Under the pieces are notes generated by a model, which was given only the letters and a program-made list of their open reading frames with translations, was not told the DNA's origin and searched no databases. Positions 23,871 to 32,083 of a DNA stretch of 64,000 bases are shown in pieces; position 1 is the stretch's first letter; every line of letters starts with the position of its first letter. Location of the stretch: contig NZ_LMXN01000001.1 in the NCBI RefSeq assembly GCF_001442615.1, forward strand, positions 372,001-436,000, given 5' to 3'. A program made the translations under genes and the position numbers. The DNA comes from Algoriphagus resistens (GTDB lineage: Bacteria; Bacteroidota; Bacteroidia; Cytophagales; Cyclobacteriaceae).

Positions 23871-25324
23871 TCAGCATTACGGTAGATGAGGAATTGATTG
23901 ATATCAACGATTCCGCCAGCTTCAGCATTGGCGGCAAATCTCCCTTTGTCACACCAGGCGAATTGTATGGACCAAAGGTCTATAATGTATCTGCACTAGA
24001 TAGCAGGAGTAATGCAAGGATATTCCAATTTGCAAGCTTACTTCCCAATACTGGACGGGTGAAGAGCTACGGAAACGTTCAGATTCGTTTTGCAGATCTC
24101 CTTTGGAAGATCGGTACGCTGAAGCTCCGGGACTTTTCCGGCGCGTACAATTTCAGCTTTCATTCTGATGCTGGAGACATCGAATCCCGTATCAAGAATA
24201 GAACCCTTCCCGCAGTGGATCTGGGAACGGATGTCTCCAACATGAATGTCGGGGACATCTATCCAGCGGCTAATCATGTGTATTTCACAGTCAAGAATCC
24301 GAACTTCTACGGGGATAAGAATCCGGGCTTTTCCGGCTATGTCAATCTTTACAATGAAGGAGCCGGCCGACTCTATAATCCAACGGATGACGGCGATGCC
24401 TACACCATCACACCATTTCCTTTTCTGCTATATGTGCTGGATACTATTTTTAAGGATCTGGGCTATTTCGGCATCTCTGGCGAATGGACTCAAGATGAAA
24501 ATATCCGTCGCGTATGTATCCCAAACAATTACGATCACCGCACCGGTACCATCACGTATAACAGTCACGTCCCGCCCGTGTCCGTCGGTTCATTTCTGAT
24601 CGACGTGGCTATTTCTTTTGGGATTACTTATAAAGTGAATCCAATCACCCGACTGGTAGAGATCGTCCGGATATCCGACTGGCTCAACGATCAGAGCTAT
24701 ACCAACTTTAATAATCGGGCAAACAAAGGCTTCAAACTCGAACCCAACCAAAACGACGGCTTCCGATTCTGGATGCGTGAGGATGGGGCTGACGAACTCA
24801 CCCAGAATAATCCTGCATGGATGGATATCCGTGTGGGCAATGGCTCCGAACTTGTGGAGACCAACGCATCACCGCTGACGATGATCACGGAAGATAGCCC
24901 TATGGGAGGAGAATGGACTATTCCCCAGATGGATCAGGCGGGATCTGGTCCAGCCTTCGAGCTTGACTTGGATAGCAGGGGTGGGCTTAGATTTATGCTA
25001 TTTGATGGGATGCAGACAGACAGCCTGGGCAATGCCTATCCCCAAGGCCACTACATGCGCACAGGGGTTTCCCTGCGCTGGTCTGGCACAGATGGGATTA
25101 TCAACCGGTGCTATCAGGAGTGGATGGACTGGAAGTCCTACACCGAGTACATGGAGCGTACCGTGGATCTCAACCTGGTAGAACTCCTACAGCTCGACAC
25201 CGAGCGAAAAGTAATGATCGATAACCTCAAGTGGGTGGTCGATGAATACGACGCTTCCATTTCCGTCAAAGGAAACGGCGATCGAATCAAGACAAATTTG
25301 AAATTGTATTCAGTGAAATTGTAA
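23867..25324 (+). CDS. Probable tail tip/baseplate hub-like protein, 485 aa
   Basis: A beta-rich protein beginning MISITVDEELIDINDSASFS. The N-terminal half (about 1-250) contains strand pairs, and an internal segment SFLIDVAISFGITYKVNPIT followed by a basic WLNDQ motif resembles the hub domains of gpD/gp27-like tail proteins. The C-terminal part (from about 370) has W/Y-rich strands (RWSGTDGIINRCYQEWMDW). Its place after the SprB-repeat protein and before a small tail protein supports a tail-tip role; the family is not named with certainty. Confidence 0.5.
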   Translation: MISITVDEELIDINDSASFSIGGKSPFVTPGELYGPKVYNVSALDSRSNARIFQFASLLPNTGRVKSYGNVQIRFADLLWKIGTLKLRDFSGAYNFSFHSDAGDIESRIKNRTLPAVDLGTDVSNMNVGDIYPAANHVYFTVKNPNFYGDKNPGFSGYVNLYNEGAGRLYNPTDDGDAYTITPFPFLLYVLDTIFKDLGYFGISGEWTQDENIRRVCIPNNYDHRTGTITYNSHVPPVSVGSFLIDVAISFGITYKVNPITRLVEIVRISDWLNDQSYTNFNNRANKGFKLEPNQNDGFRFWMREDGADELTQNNPAWMDIRVGNGSELVETNASPLTMITEDSPMGGEWTIPQMDQAGSGPAFELDLDSRGGLRFMLFDGMQTDSLGNAYPQGHYMRTGVSLRWSGTDGIINRCYQEWMDWKSYTEYMERTVDLNLVELLQLDTERKVMIDNLKWVVDEYDASISVKGNGDRIKTNLKLYSVKL

Positions 25325-25740
25325 TGGAAGCAGCTCTTAATATCCACCAGAAAATTGCTATCCGTGCTCTTGCCAAGGAGTTTCCTGAGATAGGCAGGAA
25401 GGAAATGGGCGAGCGATTTCTGAAACTCAGGATAGGTGTGACTGGTGACCTACTCGGGCAGATGGATTTCAGAGGAAAGGTTCTGGTAAACGGTCTGATG
25501 ATCGAGGTGGAACATCTCTACTATGGGATTTTCCCAGATCTGGCAGTCGGCCGTGGTCAGGGCATGGATGATGGCGCTATCGCCAAGCTGGTAGGAGGAG
25601 GGAGGAAAAAAAAGAACTGGACTCGTGGACTGGCTTCTATGCGTCACCGCCTCGGTGAATTATACGCTAGCGTCGCCGCTGATGAGATCTCACAACACGT
25701 CAATAAGAGCTATGACCGGACGCTGAGGTTTAGGTTTTAA
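25324..25740 (+). CDS. Small tail-associated phage protein, 138 aa
   Basis: A basic protein. The ATG overlaps the preceding stop. A helical N-terminus is followed by a loop with GRGQGMDDGAIAKLVGGG at about 76-93 and a basic KKKNWTRG motif, then a helical C-terminus. Glycine-rich GRG/GGG motifs are seen in minor tail proteins of bacteroidete phages. No confident family. A cargo pair on the opposite strand begins 3 bp after its stop. Confidence 0.55.
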   Translation: MEAALNIHQKIAIRALAKEFPEIGRKEMGERFLKLRIGVTGDLLGQMDFRGKVLVNGLMIEVEHLYYGIFPDLAVGRGQGMDDGAIAKLVGGGRKKKNWTRGLASMRHRLGELYASVAADEISQHVNKSYDRTLRFRF

Positions 25741-25743
25741 GAA

Positions 25744-26208
25744 TTAAATACTGATAATGCCACTTTTGTAGCTTTTTTCAAGGGTATCAATTAATTCAAC
25801 TTCAATTTGATAATTTTTAAAATCCGACATTTGATAGTTATTATTTAAGGATGCATCAACTGAAAATGAGTGTTGTTTTTCAGGTTCTAAAGTGAAATTT
25901 TCTTTTTTTTCAAACTTATAAATAGGGGTTTTCTCTCCTTTATCAAAAACAAAAACCTTAAGAAATTGAAAAATAATTACCTTACTGGGAGATTCATTAA
26001 TTACATTGATTTCAATAATAGGAGATTTAAGAATTTTTTCATTAATAAGAGCTAAGAATCTTTCCTTAAGTTCTACTTGAAATTTTATTCTTTTTCTAGA
26101 TCTATACCATTTAATTAAAATAACTATTGCTGAAATTAATGTAGGAATAGTTACATATTTTAGAATAAAGTCAATAATTGGATTTTGGGTAAAATTTTGT
26201 AATTCCAT
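25744..26208 (-). CDS. AT-rich cargo membrane protein, 154 aa
   Basis: One membrane helix near residues 17-34 (YVTIPTLISAIVILIKW) is followed by a basic stretch (RSRKRIKF) and a beta-rich soluble domain on the cytoplasmic or periplasmic side. Strongly AT-rich, on the opposite strand, and downstream of the ribbon-helix-helix gene with no gap: a moron operon inserted between tail genes. A superinfection or host-fitness role is possible but not shown. Confidence 0.65.
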   Translation of the reverse strand: MELQNFTQNPIIDFILKYVTIPTLISAIVILIKWYRSRKRIKFQVELKERFLALINEKILKSPIIEINVINESPSKVIIFQFLKVFVFDKGEKTPIYKFEKKENFTLEPEKQHSFSVDASLNNNYQMSDFKNYQIEVELIDTLEKSYKSGIISI

Positions 26209-26388
26209 CTATTTTTTTTCTAAACCAATTTTTATTAACTCTAGATAAATTTCCTCCAATGTCTTCCGGATTCCGTTGTCCTCATAGTCCAACTGCATTC
26301 GCTTTACTTTTCTATGCAGTTCATCCGGGATATTTCTTAAAGTAATTGCTGCCATTTTTACATCCTTTGTATCAAATATAATATTCAT
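26209..26388 (-). CDS. Ribbon-helix-helix-like small regulator, 59 aa
   Basis: The core MAAITLRNIPDELHRKVKRM then LEEIYLELIKIGL is the strand-helix-helix pattern of Arc/MetJ-type DNA-binding dimers, as found in antitoxins and small repressors. A GTG at 26427 would extend it; ATG 26388 is preferred, and ATG 26355 is also possible. It is directly upstream of the membrane-protein gene, which it may control. A toxin-antitoxin role lacks a recognisable toxin. Confidence 0.6.
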   Translation of the reverse strand: MNIIFDTKDVKMAAITLRNIPDELHRKVKRMQLDYEDNGIRKTLEEIYLELIKIGLEKK

Positions 26389-26404
26389 TGCAGCTCGTCT
26401 GAGA

Positions 26405-26435
26405 TTTGCAATATTTGTAGCAAACACTATCTTTA
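26405..26435 (+). promoter_or_regulatory. Candidate Bacteroidota-type promoter (TTTG-N19-TATCTTTA)
   Basis: TTTG at 26405-26408 and TATCTTTA at 26428-26435 are separated by 19 bases. The established consensus for this phylum is TTTG (-33), N19, TAnnTTTG (-7), so seven of eight -7 positions are non-conflicting and the spacing is exact. The start codon at 26440 lies four bases downstream, predicting a leaderless or nearly leaderless mRNA. Confidence 0.45.
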
Positions 26436-26439
26436 TTGC

Positions 26440-26640
26440 ATGGAAGATGAAAAAAAATCAGATATTCAATTATTAAGAGCTGATATCGCGGCCTCCTGTC
26501 CTAATCTTCCAGACTTTAAGATCATTGAGATGTGTATGGATTACGGAATACAGTTCGAAATTCCCGATACCAATACACTTAGGTTATTTATGCTTTTGGC
26601 GTCAGCTGAGCGAAAATTGATGAACAATATGAATTACTGA
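26440..26640 (+). CDS. Small hypothetical protein, 66 aa
   Basis: An acidic, helical 66-residue protein (start MEDEKKSDIQLLRADIAASC). It lies divergently from the cargo regulator and is followed by a terminator before the tape measure gene. A small tail-chaperone role or a cargo function are both possible. A consensus-like promoter ends four bases from its ATG. Confidence 0.5.
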   Translation: MEDEKKSDIQLLRADIAASCPNLPDFKIIEMCMDYGIQFEIPDTNTLRLFMLLASAERKLMNNMNY

Positions 26641-26668
26641 TAATTAACCATAGCCAGCTGGATTTAAC

Positions 26669-26677
26669 TGTCCTCCG
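26669..26677 (+). promoter_or_regulatory. TGTCCYCTA-type phage element, copy 5 (divergent end)
   Basis: TGTCCTCCG ends 45 nt before ATG 26723. Unlike the other copies it is followed by a hairpin that would lie in the 5' untranslated region, and it differs from the consensus at two positions. The weakest copy. Confidence 0.3.
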
Positions 26678-26703
26678 AAAGCCCCTTGATTGGGGCTTTT
26701 TTT
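26678..26703 (+). terminator. Terminator before tape measure gene
   Basis: AAAGCCCC and GGGGCTTT form an 8-bp stem with a 6-base loop, followed by more T residues. It should end the short transcript from 26440. Confidence 0.8.
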
Positions 26704-26722
26704 ATGCCAAATCCAGCAAATC

Positions 26723-29158
26723 ATGGCATCCAAGACAGAACAGCGCAAAATACAGATCATCGCCGACGGCTCCTCGGTCAATGCCTCTATGGAGCAAATG
26801 ACCAAAGCATCCCGTGTGCTCTGGCAGGAAATGAAAAAGCTGGATCCTACTTCTGAAGCATTCGCAGAGAAATCAAAGAAGTTCCAGGAAGTGAAAGGGC
26901 GTCTGGATGACACCACCAAAACAGCTAAAGGTACCACCGCAGCTCTGGGAGATATGACCAAGCAAGCCATGGCCATGAGTCCATTTGGTGGTATCATCAC
27001 CACGATCACATCTTCTCTTGGCAAAGCTAATACTATGATTAAGGTGGTGACAGCGTCTACAAACCTCTTCAAGCTTGCACTTGCCAGTACTGGAATTGGC
27101 TTGGTTGTGATTGCACTCGGAGCATTGATTAACTACCTCACAACTACTCAGGCGGGTATTGACAAGGTGAATAAGGTGCTCACACCTATGCGGGTGATTT
27201 TTGAGAAACTTCAGGGCGTAGTGCAGAATCTTGGTGGGAATGTATTTAAAGGCCTCAGCGAAATGCTTCATGGCAATGTGATGTCTGGTTTCAAGACTAT
27301 TGGTAAGGGAGCACTTCAGGCAGGTGAGGAGATAGGTTCAGCTTTCAAAGATGGAATAGAGCAGGGCGGACAGCTGGCAGATATGAATATCCGGATAGAG
27401 GAGACAGAAATTGAACTCACTAAATCGAGAGCAGAACTGAATAAGAAGTACCAAGAGGCCAAAGAAATCGCACAGGATCAGTCGCTTTCTGAAGCAGAAA
27501 GATTGCAAGCTGCTCGAGATGCTCAGGATGCGCAGAATGAATTATTAGATCAAGAGCAAAACTTCATGGATCTGAAGATTGAGCGAATGAAGCTGGAGCA
27601 GACTTTCAATGACACTAGCCGTGAAGGTTATCAGGAGTTAGCAAATCTAGAAGCAGAAAGAACGCAGTTTGAAGCCACCGCAGCTAAGAAAAGAGCATCT
27701 GCAAAGGCTTTGGAGAATACTGTTTCCAAGGAAATCCACGCCGAAAACATGAAGCGATCTGATGAGGCTCGCAAGAAAGAAGAGGAAAATATAAAACGCC
27801 TTGACGCACTTCGAAAAGAATATTTGAAAGCTACTCTTGATCTGGAAAAACAGATTGAAGATGTCCGTATCGCGCTGATGGATGAGGGATTGGCAAAGAA
27901 AGAAGCCAAGATGGAAGTGGAATTGGAGCGGGAATTGGCGAAAATGGAAGAGCGTAGAGTGAAGCTTCTGGAGAATGAGACCTTGACCGAGGAAGAGCGA
28001 CAGGCTGTACGGGATCAGTTTGCAGAATTGGAGGAGCTGAAGCGGCAGGAAAACAGGGAGGCTCTAGCTGAGCTGAAGGAGGCTGAGCGAGAAGAGGATA
28101 TCGAAAAAGAATTGGAGCAGTTTGAGGAGGATCAAGAGCGTGAAACCTTGCTTTTGGAAAATGCTTTTATCGGTGCGGTGGATGCTGAAATGAGGAAAAA
28201 GGAAGCCTTACTTCAGATCCAGCGTGAGTATGCAGCTGAAAAACTGGCTTTGCTCGAAGCTACAGGTCAGGGAGAATCTATTCAGGCTCTGAAGCTCAAA
28301 AACACAATAGCCCAGATCGATAAGGATATCGCTGATAATAAAATTGCCGAAGCCCAGCGGGCGGAAGATTTCAAAAACCAGATTCAAATGCTCGGTTTTG
28401 AAAATGCTCGTACTTGGATGCAGTTGGGTTTGGACTTGTTAGGTGAGGAGTCGAAAGCACGAAAAGTTTTTGCAAATGCCATGAAGGCCGTGGAAATCGG
28501 TCAGATTACTATGATGGCTATCAAGGAAGTGCAAGCAATATGGGCTGGAGCTTCCACACTTGGTCCCATAGCTGGTCCTATTGTCGGAGCATTGCAAACA
28601 GGGATAGCAGTAGGCAGAGCAGCTATCGCCGTAAATAAGGTACGTACTACGAAATACGCCACAGGTGGAGCTACTGGATCTGGAAAAGTAATCGATATGG
28701 TGATGGGTGCCGGTGGTTCTTGGTTTATGCCAAACGGTCAATCAGCTCGGAATGTAGGGAGTTTTGCCCGTGGTGGACACGTGGGTACTGCTTCCTTTGG
28801 GGTGATAGGAGAAGCAGGATCTGAGTGGGTGGGTCCTAACTGGATGATGAGATCTCCCAAGTATGCAAATATCTTCGGTTACCTAGAGGCCGAGCGGCGC
28901 AAGGCCACGCCATTTGCCACCGGTGGTGCCACTGCCCCAGCTCCACAACTCCCTCAAAACAGCTCAGCCACGGCTGACCTTCAGCAGACTTTAGCGATGA
29001 TCGAGCAGTTTGGAGAGATGAATATGAAATTAGACATGATGATCACGGTTCTTCAGGAGTGGCCACAGCGATTGCGAGTTTATAATGATCCTAGGGATAT
29101 CATGGATGGAATTAAGGTATTGAATGAGATCGAGAACGACAGTAAGATCAATCGATAA
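26723..29158 (+). CDS. Tail tape measure protein, 811 aa
   Basis: It sets tail length and helps DNA exit. Long coiled-coil segments (about 220-560, very rich in Glu, Lys, Ala and Leu) lie after a hydrophobic region at about 100-140 (STGIGLVVIALGALINYL) and before a second hydrophobic/Gly stretch (AGPIVGALQTGIAVGRAAIAV, about 620-640). This helix-hydrophobic-helix pattern is the tape-measure signature. The ATG at 26723 is chosen because upstream starts fall inside a terminator. Its placement after tail-tip genes is unusual. A terminator follows. Confidence 0.88.
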   Translation: MASKTEQRKIQIIADGSSVNASMEQMTKASRVLWQEMKKLDPTSEAFAEKSKKFQEVKGRLDDTTKTAKGTTAALGDMTKQAMAMSPFGGIITTITSSLGKANTMIKVVTASTNLFKLALASTGIGLVVIALGALINYLTTTQAGIDKVNKVLTPMRVIFEKLQGVVQNLGGNVFKGLSEMLHGNVMSGFKTIGKGALQAGEEIGSAFKDGIEQGGQLADMNIRIEETEIELTKSRAELNKKYQEAKEIAQDQSLSEAERLQAARDAQDAQNELLDQEQNFMDLKIERMKLEQTFNDTSREGYQELANLEAERTQFEATAAKKRASAKALENTVSKEIHAENMKRSDEARKKEEENIKRLDALRKEYLKATLDLEKQIEDVRIALMDEGLAKKEAKMEVELERELAKMEERRVKLLENETLTEEERQAVRDQFAELEELKRQENREALAELKEAEREEDIEKELEQFEEDQERETLLLENAFIGAVDAEMRKKEALLQIQREYAAEKLALLEATGQGESIQALKLKNTIAQIDKDIADNKIAEAQRAEDFKNQIQMLGFENARTWMQLGLDLLGEESKARKVFANAMKAVEIGQITMMAIKEVQAIWAGASTLGPIAGPIVGALQTGIAVGRAAIAVNKVRTTKYATGGATGSGKVIDMVMGAGGSWFMPNGQSARNVGSFARGGHVGTASFGVIGEAGSEWVGPNWMMRSPKYANIFGYLEAERRKATPFATGGATAPAPQLPQNSSATADLQQTLAMIEQFGEMNMKLDMMITVLQEWPQRLRVYNDPRDIMDGIKVLNEIENDSKINR

Positions 29159-29183
29159 TGAGTGAGGTGATTTTTCGGTTTAA

Positions 29184-29212
29184 CCCGGCTGTGAAAGCAG
29201 TCGGGATTTTTT
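29184..29212 (+). terminator. Terminator after tape measure
   Basis: CCCGGCTG and CAGTCGGG (one G-T pair) form an 8-bp stem with a 6-base loop, followed by six T residues. It faces the minus-strand integrase gene across about 100 bp that show no other feature. Confidence 0.85.
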
Positions 29213-29312
29213 ATGTCCAACAGATTCAAACGCTATTTGAAGTCTTTTTTACTTCAGTCCCCTCGCACATCGATTAAAGCCCATGTTTGAACCGTTTGAT
29301 AGGTTTGTGGGA

Positions 29313-30506
29313 TTAATCTCTCACCATAAATCTACTGATTCGCATTCCTTCGGCTTTGCTTCGCTGATCCATGATCTTCACATATTTCTCCGACATCTTG
29401 GTGGATGTGTGTCCCATAAAGCTGGCAAGTACTTCTAGTTTACCGTCATGCTCCATGTATAAGGTTGCGAAGGTTTCCCGTCCGATCTGGAAGCAGATCT
29501 TCTGTTTGATTTCCAGCAGATCCGAAATCTCATTGATGAAATCATTCTGCTTCTGCTCGCTGGGATATCGGAACATCTTGGTGTCTCCGATTTCGTCGAT
29601 CTCATCCGCAATCAGATCCAGTGCCTCTTTGGTGATTGGCATCCGGACACGGGTTCCCCATCGCCTGGTCTTATGCGGGATAAAATCAAAAAACTCCCCA
29701 TCGATCCAGTCCAGACTAAACCTCCGGACATCTCCATGTCGCATCCCCGTCACACAGCAGAAAAGGAATGCTCTGAGTACCGCCCGATGAGTAGGGTGGA
29801 TCAATGGATCCTGATAATAATCCCAGAATTGAAGGAATTGATCTTTAGTGAGCGGCTGAAACCTGCCCATTTCCGTTTTTGCTTTGAAAAAATGGTAAGG
29901 ATTGATGCATTGGATTTCATCCTGCTGAATAGCAGCTCTTACATAGCTTTTAAAATTTTTATGGTGGCATGCACGGCCATTAAGAGATTTGCAGGGAGTT
30001 TTTCGAAGCATCCAGCTATCGAAGTTCTGTGCCGTCTTGGCATCCAATTCAAAAAAGGAAAGTTTGGGTTTCCACTGCTTTAATTTTCGCAATGTGCCGA
30101 GGTGATTATTCCGGGTGGGTTCAGCTATTTCTCCAGCCCGATATCTTAGGTTTACTTTTTTCTTGTAGTACTTATAAAAATCCTCTGTGCTGATCTGGGA
30201 ATGATATTCTCTTAAAAATAAGTCAAGCGTAAGGTCTAGCCTCCTAAGCCTGAATTTCACAAAAATCTCAGTTGCTTTAGCCAGTTCATTTTTTATAATG
30301 AGGTTGTAATCCTCACATAGTTGGTCATTTTTTTCACGGGGCAGACATTTTTGGTTTTTCACATCGAATCGCTCGCATGGCCACAGTATTTTCAGATCAA
30401 TATCTTTTTTCTCCCGATTAATGATTACCCGCAAATAGAGAAGTACCGTCCCATCCTTCCGGATGCGCTGGGGATTGTAGATTATTTTCGAACTAGCTTT
30501 AACCAT
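29313..30506 (-). CDS. int: Tyrosine recombinase/integrase, 397 aa
   Basis: It integrates and excises the prophage at the tRNA gene. It has an N-terminal arm/SAM-like part and a C-terminal catalytic domain. The upstream TTG start at 30536 is rejected for ATG 30506. Residue numbers below use the TTG-extended frame (subtract 10 for the ATG form): Arg266 in TGMRHGD, Lys289 in PHKTRR, Arg353, His376 in MGHTS, Tyr385 in EKYVKI. The usual His of HxxR is Gln350 (QIGRETFAT). The order and spacing are otherwise normal, so activity is likely. A tandem ATGTTGAAAC repeat (30505-30525) overlaps the start. Confidence 0.92.
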   Translation of the reverse strand: MVKASSKIIYNPQRIRKDGTVLLYLRVIINREKKDIDLKILWPCERFDVKNQKCLPREKNDQLCEDYNLIIKNELAKATEIFVKFRLRRLDLTLDLFLREYHSQISTEDFYKYYKKKVNLRYRAGEIAEPTRNNHLGTLRKLKQWKPKLSFFELDAKTAQNFDSWMLRKTPCKSLNGRACHHKNFKSYVRAAIQQDEIQCINPYHFFKAKTEMGRFQPLTKDQFLQFWDYYQDPLIHPTHRAVLRAFLFCCVTGMRHGDVRRFSLDWIDGEFFDFIPHKTRRWGTRVRMPITKEALDLIADEIDEIGDTKMFRYPSEQKQNDFINEISDLLEIKQKICFQIGRETFATLYMEHDGKLEVLASFMGHTSTKMSEKYVKIMDQRSKAEGMRISRFMVRD

Positions 30507-30525
30507 GTTGAAACAATGTTGAAAC
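30505..30525 (-). repeat. Tandem 11-bp repeat at integrase start
   Basis: ATGTTGAAACA is followed directly by ATGTTGAAACC. The pair overlaps the integrase ATG; it may be an arm-type binding site for the integrase or an operator, or it may be chance. Confidence 0.35.
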
Positions 30526-30567
30526 CAAGATGTCAATAAAGCCTAGAAGCCGTATGCTTCTAAAAGC

Positions 30568-30596
30568 TCCAAACCCGCTTTTTGGGCAGGTTTGGA
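30568..30596 (-). terminator. Terminator between tRNA-Arg and prophage
   Basis: TCCAAACC and GGTTTGGA form an 8-bp stem. On the minus strand, reading out of the tRNA gene, the stem is followed by GCTTTTAG. A second smaller hairpin (AGAAGC/GCTTCT) lies at 30545-30561. Confidence 0.6.
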
Positions 30597-30614
30597 AGGG
30601 AGTCATTCCCAAAG

Positions 30615-30640
30615 TGCACTCGGAAGGATTCGAACCCTCA
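30615..30640. other. Inferred attR overlap in tRNA-Arg 3' end
   Basis: The 3' part of the tRNA (T arm and acceptor) faces the integrase, as expected for integration into a tRNA gene with restoration of the tRNA by phage sequence. The core length is a guess; the left copy is outside the window. Confidence 0.5.
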
Positions 30641-30688
30641 ACCCTCAGAGCCGAAATCTGATATTCTATCCAGTTGAACTACGAGTGC
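30615..30688 (-). tRNA. tRNA-Arg (anticodon UCG)
   Basis: A 74-nt cloverleaf: acceptor GCACTCG/CGAGTGC, anticodon stem TCAGA/TCTGA with loop TTTCGGC, so anticodon UCG (reads CGN Arg codons), and a T arm with GGTTCGAATCC. The CCA end is not encoded. It lies downstream of sucC on the same strand, and is the prophage attachment target. Confidence 0.96.
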
Positions 30689-30727
30689 AGAAAGTAATGG
30701 GAATTGCTCACCATTACCAGTTTAAAT

Positions 30728-31942
30728 TTATGATTCCACTACAGCCTGAACTTTTTCAGCTGCTTCTTTCAATGTGATTGCTGAGAATACTTTCAATCCG
30801 GATTCGTCAATGATTTTTGCTCCCTCTGTAGCATTTGTTCCCTGCAGTCTTACGATGATAGGAACTCTGATGTCTCCGATAGATTTGTAAGCTTCAACCA
30901 CACCGCTGGCTATTCTGTCACATCTCACGATACCACCGAATACGTTGATCAGAATAGCTTTTACATTAGGATCCTGAAGGATGATTCTGAAGCCGGCCTC
31001 TACTGTAGTAGCATTTGCTCCTCCTCCCACATCCAGGAAGTTGGCAGGTTCGCCGCCTACCAATTTGATCATGTCCATAGTAGCCATCGCAAGACCGGCG
31101 CCATTTACCATGCAACCTACGTTTCCGTCAAGCTTTACGTAATTAAGCCCTGATTCTCCAGCTTCTACTTCCAACGGATCTTCTTCAGCCACATCTCTCA
31201 ACGCTGCCAATCCTTTTTGTCTGTAAAGTGCATTATCATCGATGTTTACTTTAGCATCCACTGCCAAGATCTTATCGTCAGATGTTTTCAATACCGGGTT
31301 GATTTCAAACTGGGAAGAATCAGTCCCTTCGTATGCATTGTAAAGAGCAGTGATGAATTTCACCATTTCTTTGAATGCATTACCGGAAAGCCCCAAACCA
31401 AATGCTACTTTTCTAGCCTGGAAAGGCTGAAGACCAACTTTAGGATCGATCCACTCTTTCATGATCTTCTCTGGGGTGTGTTCTGCAACTTCCTCTATAT
31501 CCATTCCACCTTCGGTAGAGGCCATGATTACATTGCTTCCTGTAGCTCTATCCAAAAGGATAGACAGGTAATATTCTTTTGGCTCGGAATCACCTGGATA
31601 ATAAACGTCCTCAGCGATCAAAACCTTGTTTACTACTTTTCCTTCTGGACCAGTCTGGTGCGTCACCAACGTTCCACCAAGTATATTTTTAGCCTTTTCA
31701 GCGACATCTTCCAATTTTTTTGCAAGTACTACGCCGTTAGAACCGGTTTCGTTGACTTTGCCTTTTCCACGTCCACCTGCGTGAATCTGGGCTTTGATCA
31801 CATACCAGCTAGTCCCGGTTTGCTCGTTCAACTTAACGGCTGCTTCATGAGCTGCTTCAGGAGTGTCGGCGACTATACCTTCCTGAATACGGACCCCGTA
31901 ACCTTTTAATACTTCTTTAGCCTGATATTCGTGAATATTCAT
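30728..31942 (-). CDS. sucC: Succinyl-CoA synthetase (ADP-forming) beta subunit
   Basis: It converts succinyl-CoA to succinate with NTP formation in the TCA cycle, in complex with the alpha subunit. The ATP-grasp start MNIHEYQAKEVLKGYGV, the HAGGRGKGKV loop, the NVFGGIVRCD segment and C-terminal LQGTNATEGAKII are hallmarks. Length 404 aa is near the family norm. It is followed by the tRNA-Arg gene with a 40-bp gap. sucD is not adjacent in the window. Strong identification. Confidence 0.97.
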   Translation of the reverse strand: MNIHEYQAKEVLKGYGVRIQEGIVADTPEAAHEAAVKLNEQTGTSWYVIKAQIHAGGRGKGKVNETGSNGVVLAKKLEDVAEKAKNILGGTLVTHQTGPEGKVVNKVLIAEDVYYPGDSEPKEYYLSILLDRATGSNVIMASTEGGMDIEEVAEHTPEKIMKEWIDPKVGLQPFQARKVAFGLGLSGNAFKEMVKFITALYNAYEGTDSSQFEINPVLKTSDDKILAVDAKVNIDDNALYRQKGLAALRDVAEEDPLEVEAGESGLNYVKLDGNVGCMVNGAGLAMATMDMIKLVGGEPANFLDVGGGANATTVEAGFRIILQDPNVKAILINVFGGIVRCDRIASGVVEAYKSIGDIRVPIIVRLQGTNATEGAKIIDESGLKVFSAITLKEAAEKVQAVVES

Positions 31943-32083
31943 CCTTTGGAAATTTTTGCCCGAAGTTAAGCCCTAAGACTCGATAAATCAAACCTACCTT
32001 TTTCCTTTTTCAGGAAAAAAAGCCGTTAATTTCCCGTCGGGATAGGCATTTGTCCTATTTTTGACTCGATAAAAAATGATAGC

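Larger units (their letters stand above)
1..30640. mobile_element. Prophage, right-hand part (left end outside window)
   Basis: A continuous block of tailed-phage genes (protease-scaffold, capsid, terminase, portal, endolysin, tail, tape measure) runs on the plus strand. It ends in a minus-strand tyrosine integrase immediately beside the 3' end of a tRNA-Arg gene, the classic layout of a tRNA-integrated prophage. Four AT-rich patches (1-1600, 4100-5516, 5870-6850, 25740-26640) differ in base composition from the core genes and look like later-acquired cargo. No early replication or repressor genes are visible, so these presumably lie left of the window together with attL. The right boundary near 30640 is inferred from the tRNA end; no second copy of the attachment core is visible in the window. 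Confidence 0.9.

Noticed and set aside
25744..26388. Toxin-antitoxin pair in the cargo block
   Set aside because: The ribbon-helix-helix gene resembles an antitoxin, but the partner is a membrane protein with no recognisable toxin fold.
30507..30536. TTG start extending the integrase by 10 residues
   Set aside because: ATG 30506 is a better start; the extension has no family-like residues.
31217..31909. Long plus-strand ORF of 230 codons opposite sucC
   Set aside because: Antisense to a certain sucC; Cys/Phe/His-rich composition typical of a shadow frame.
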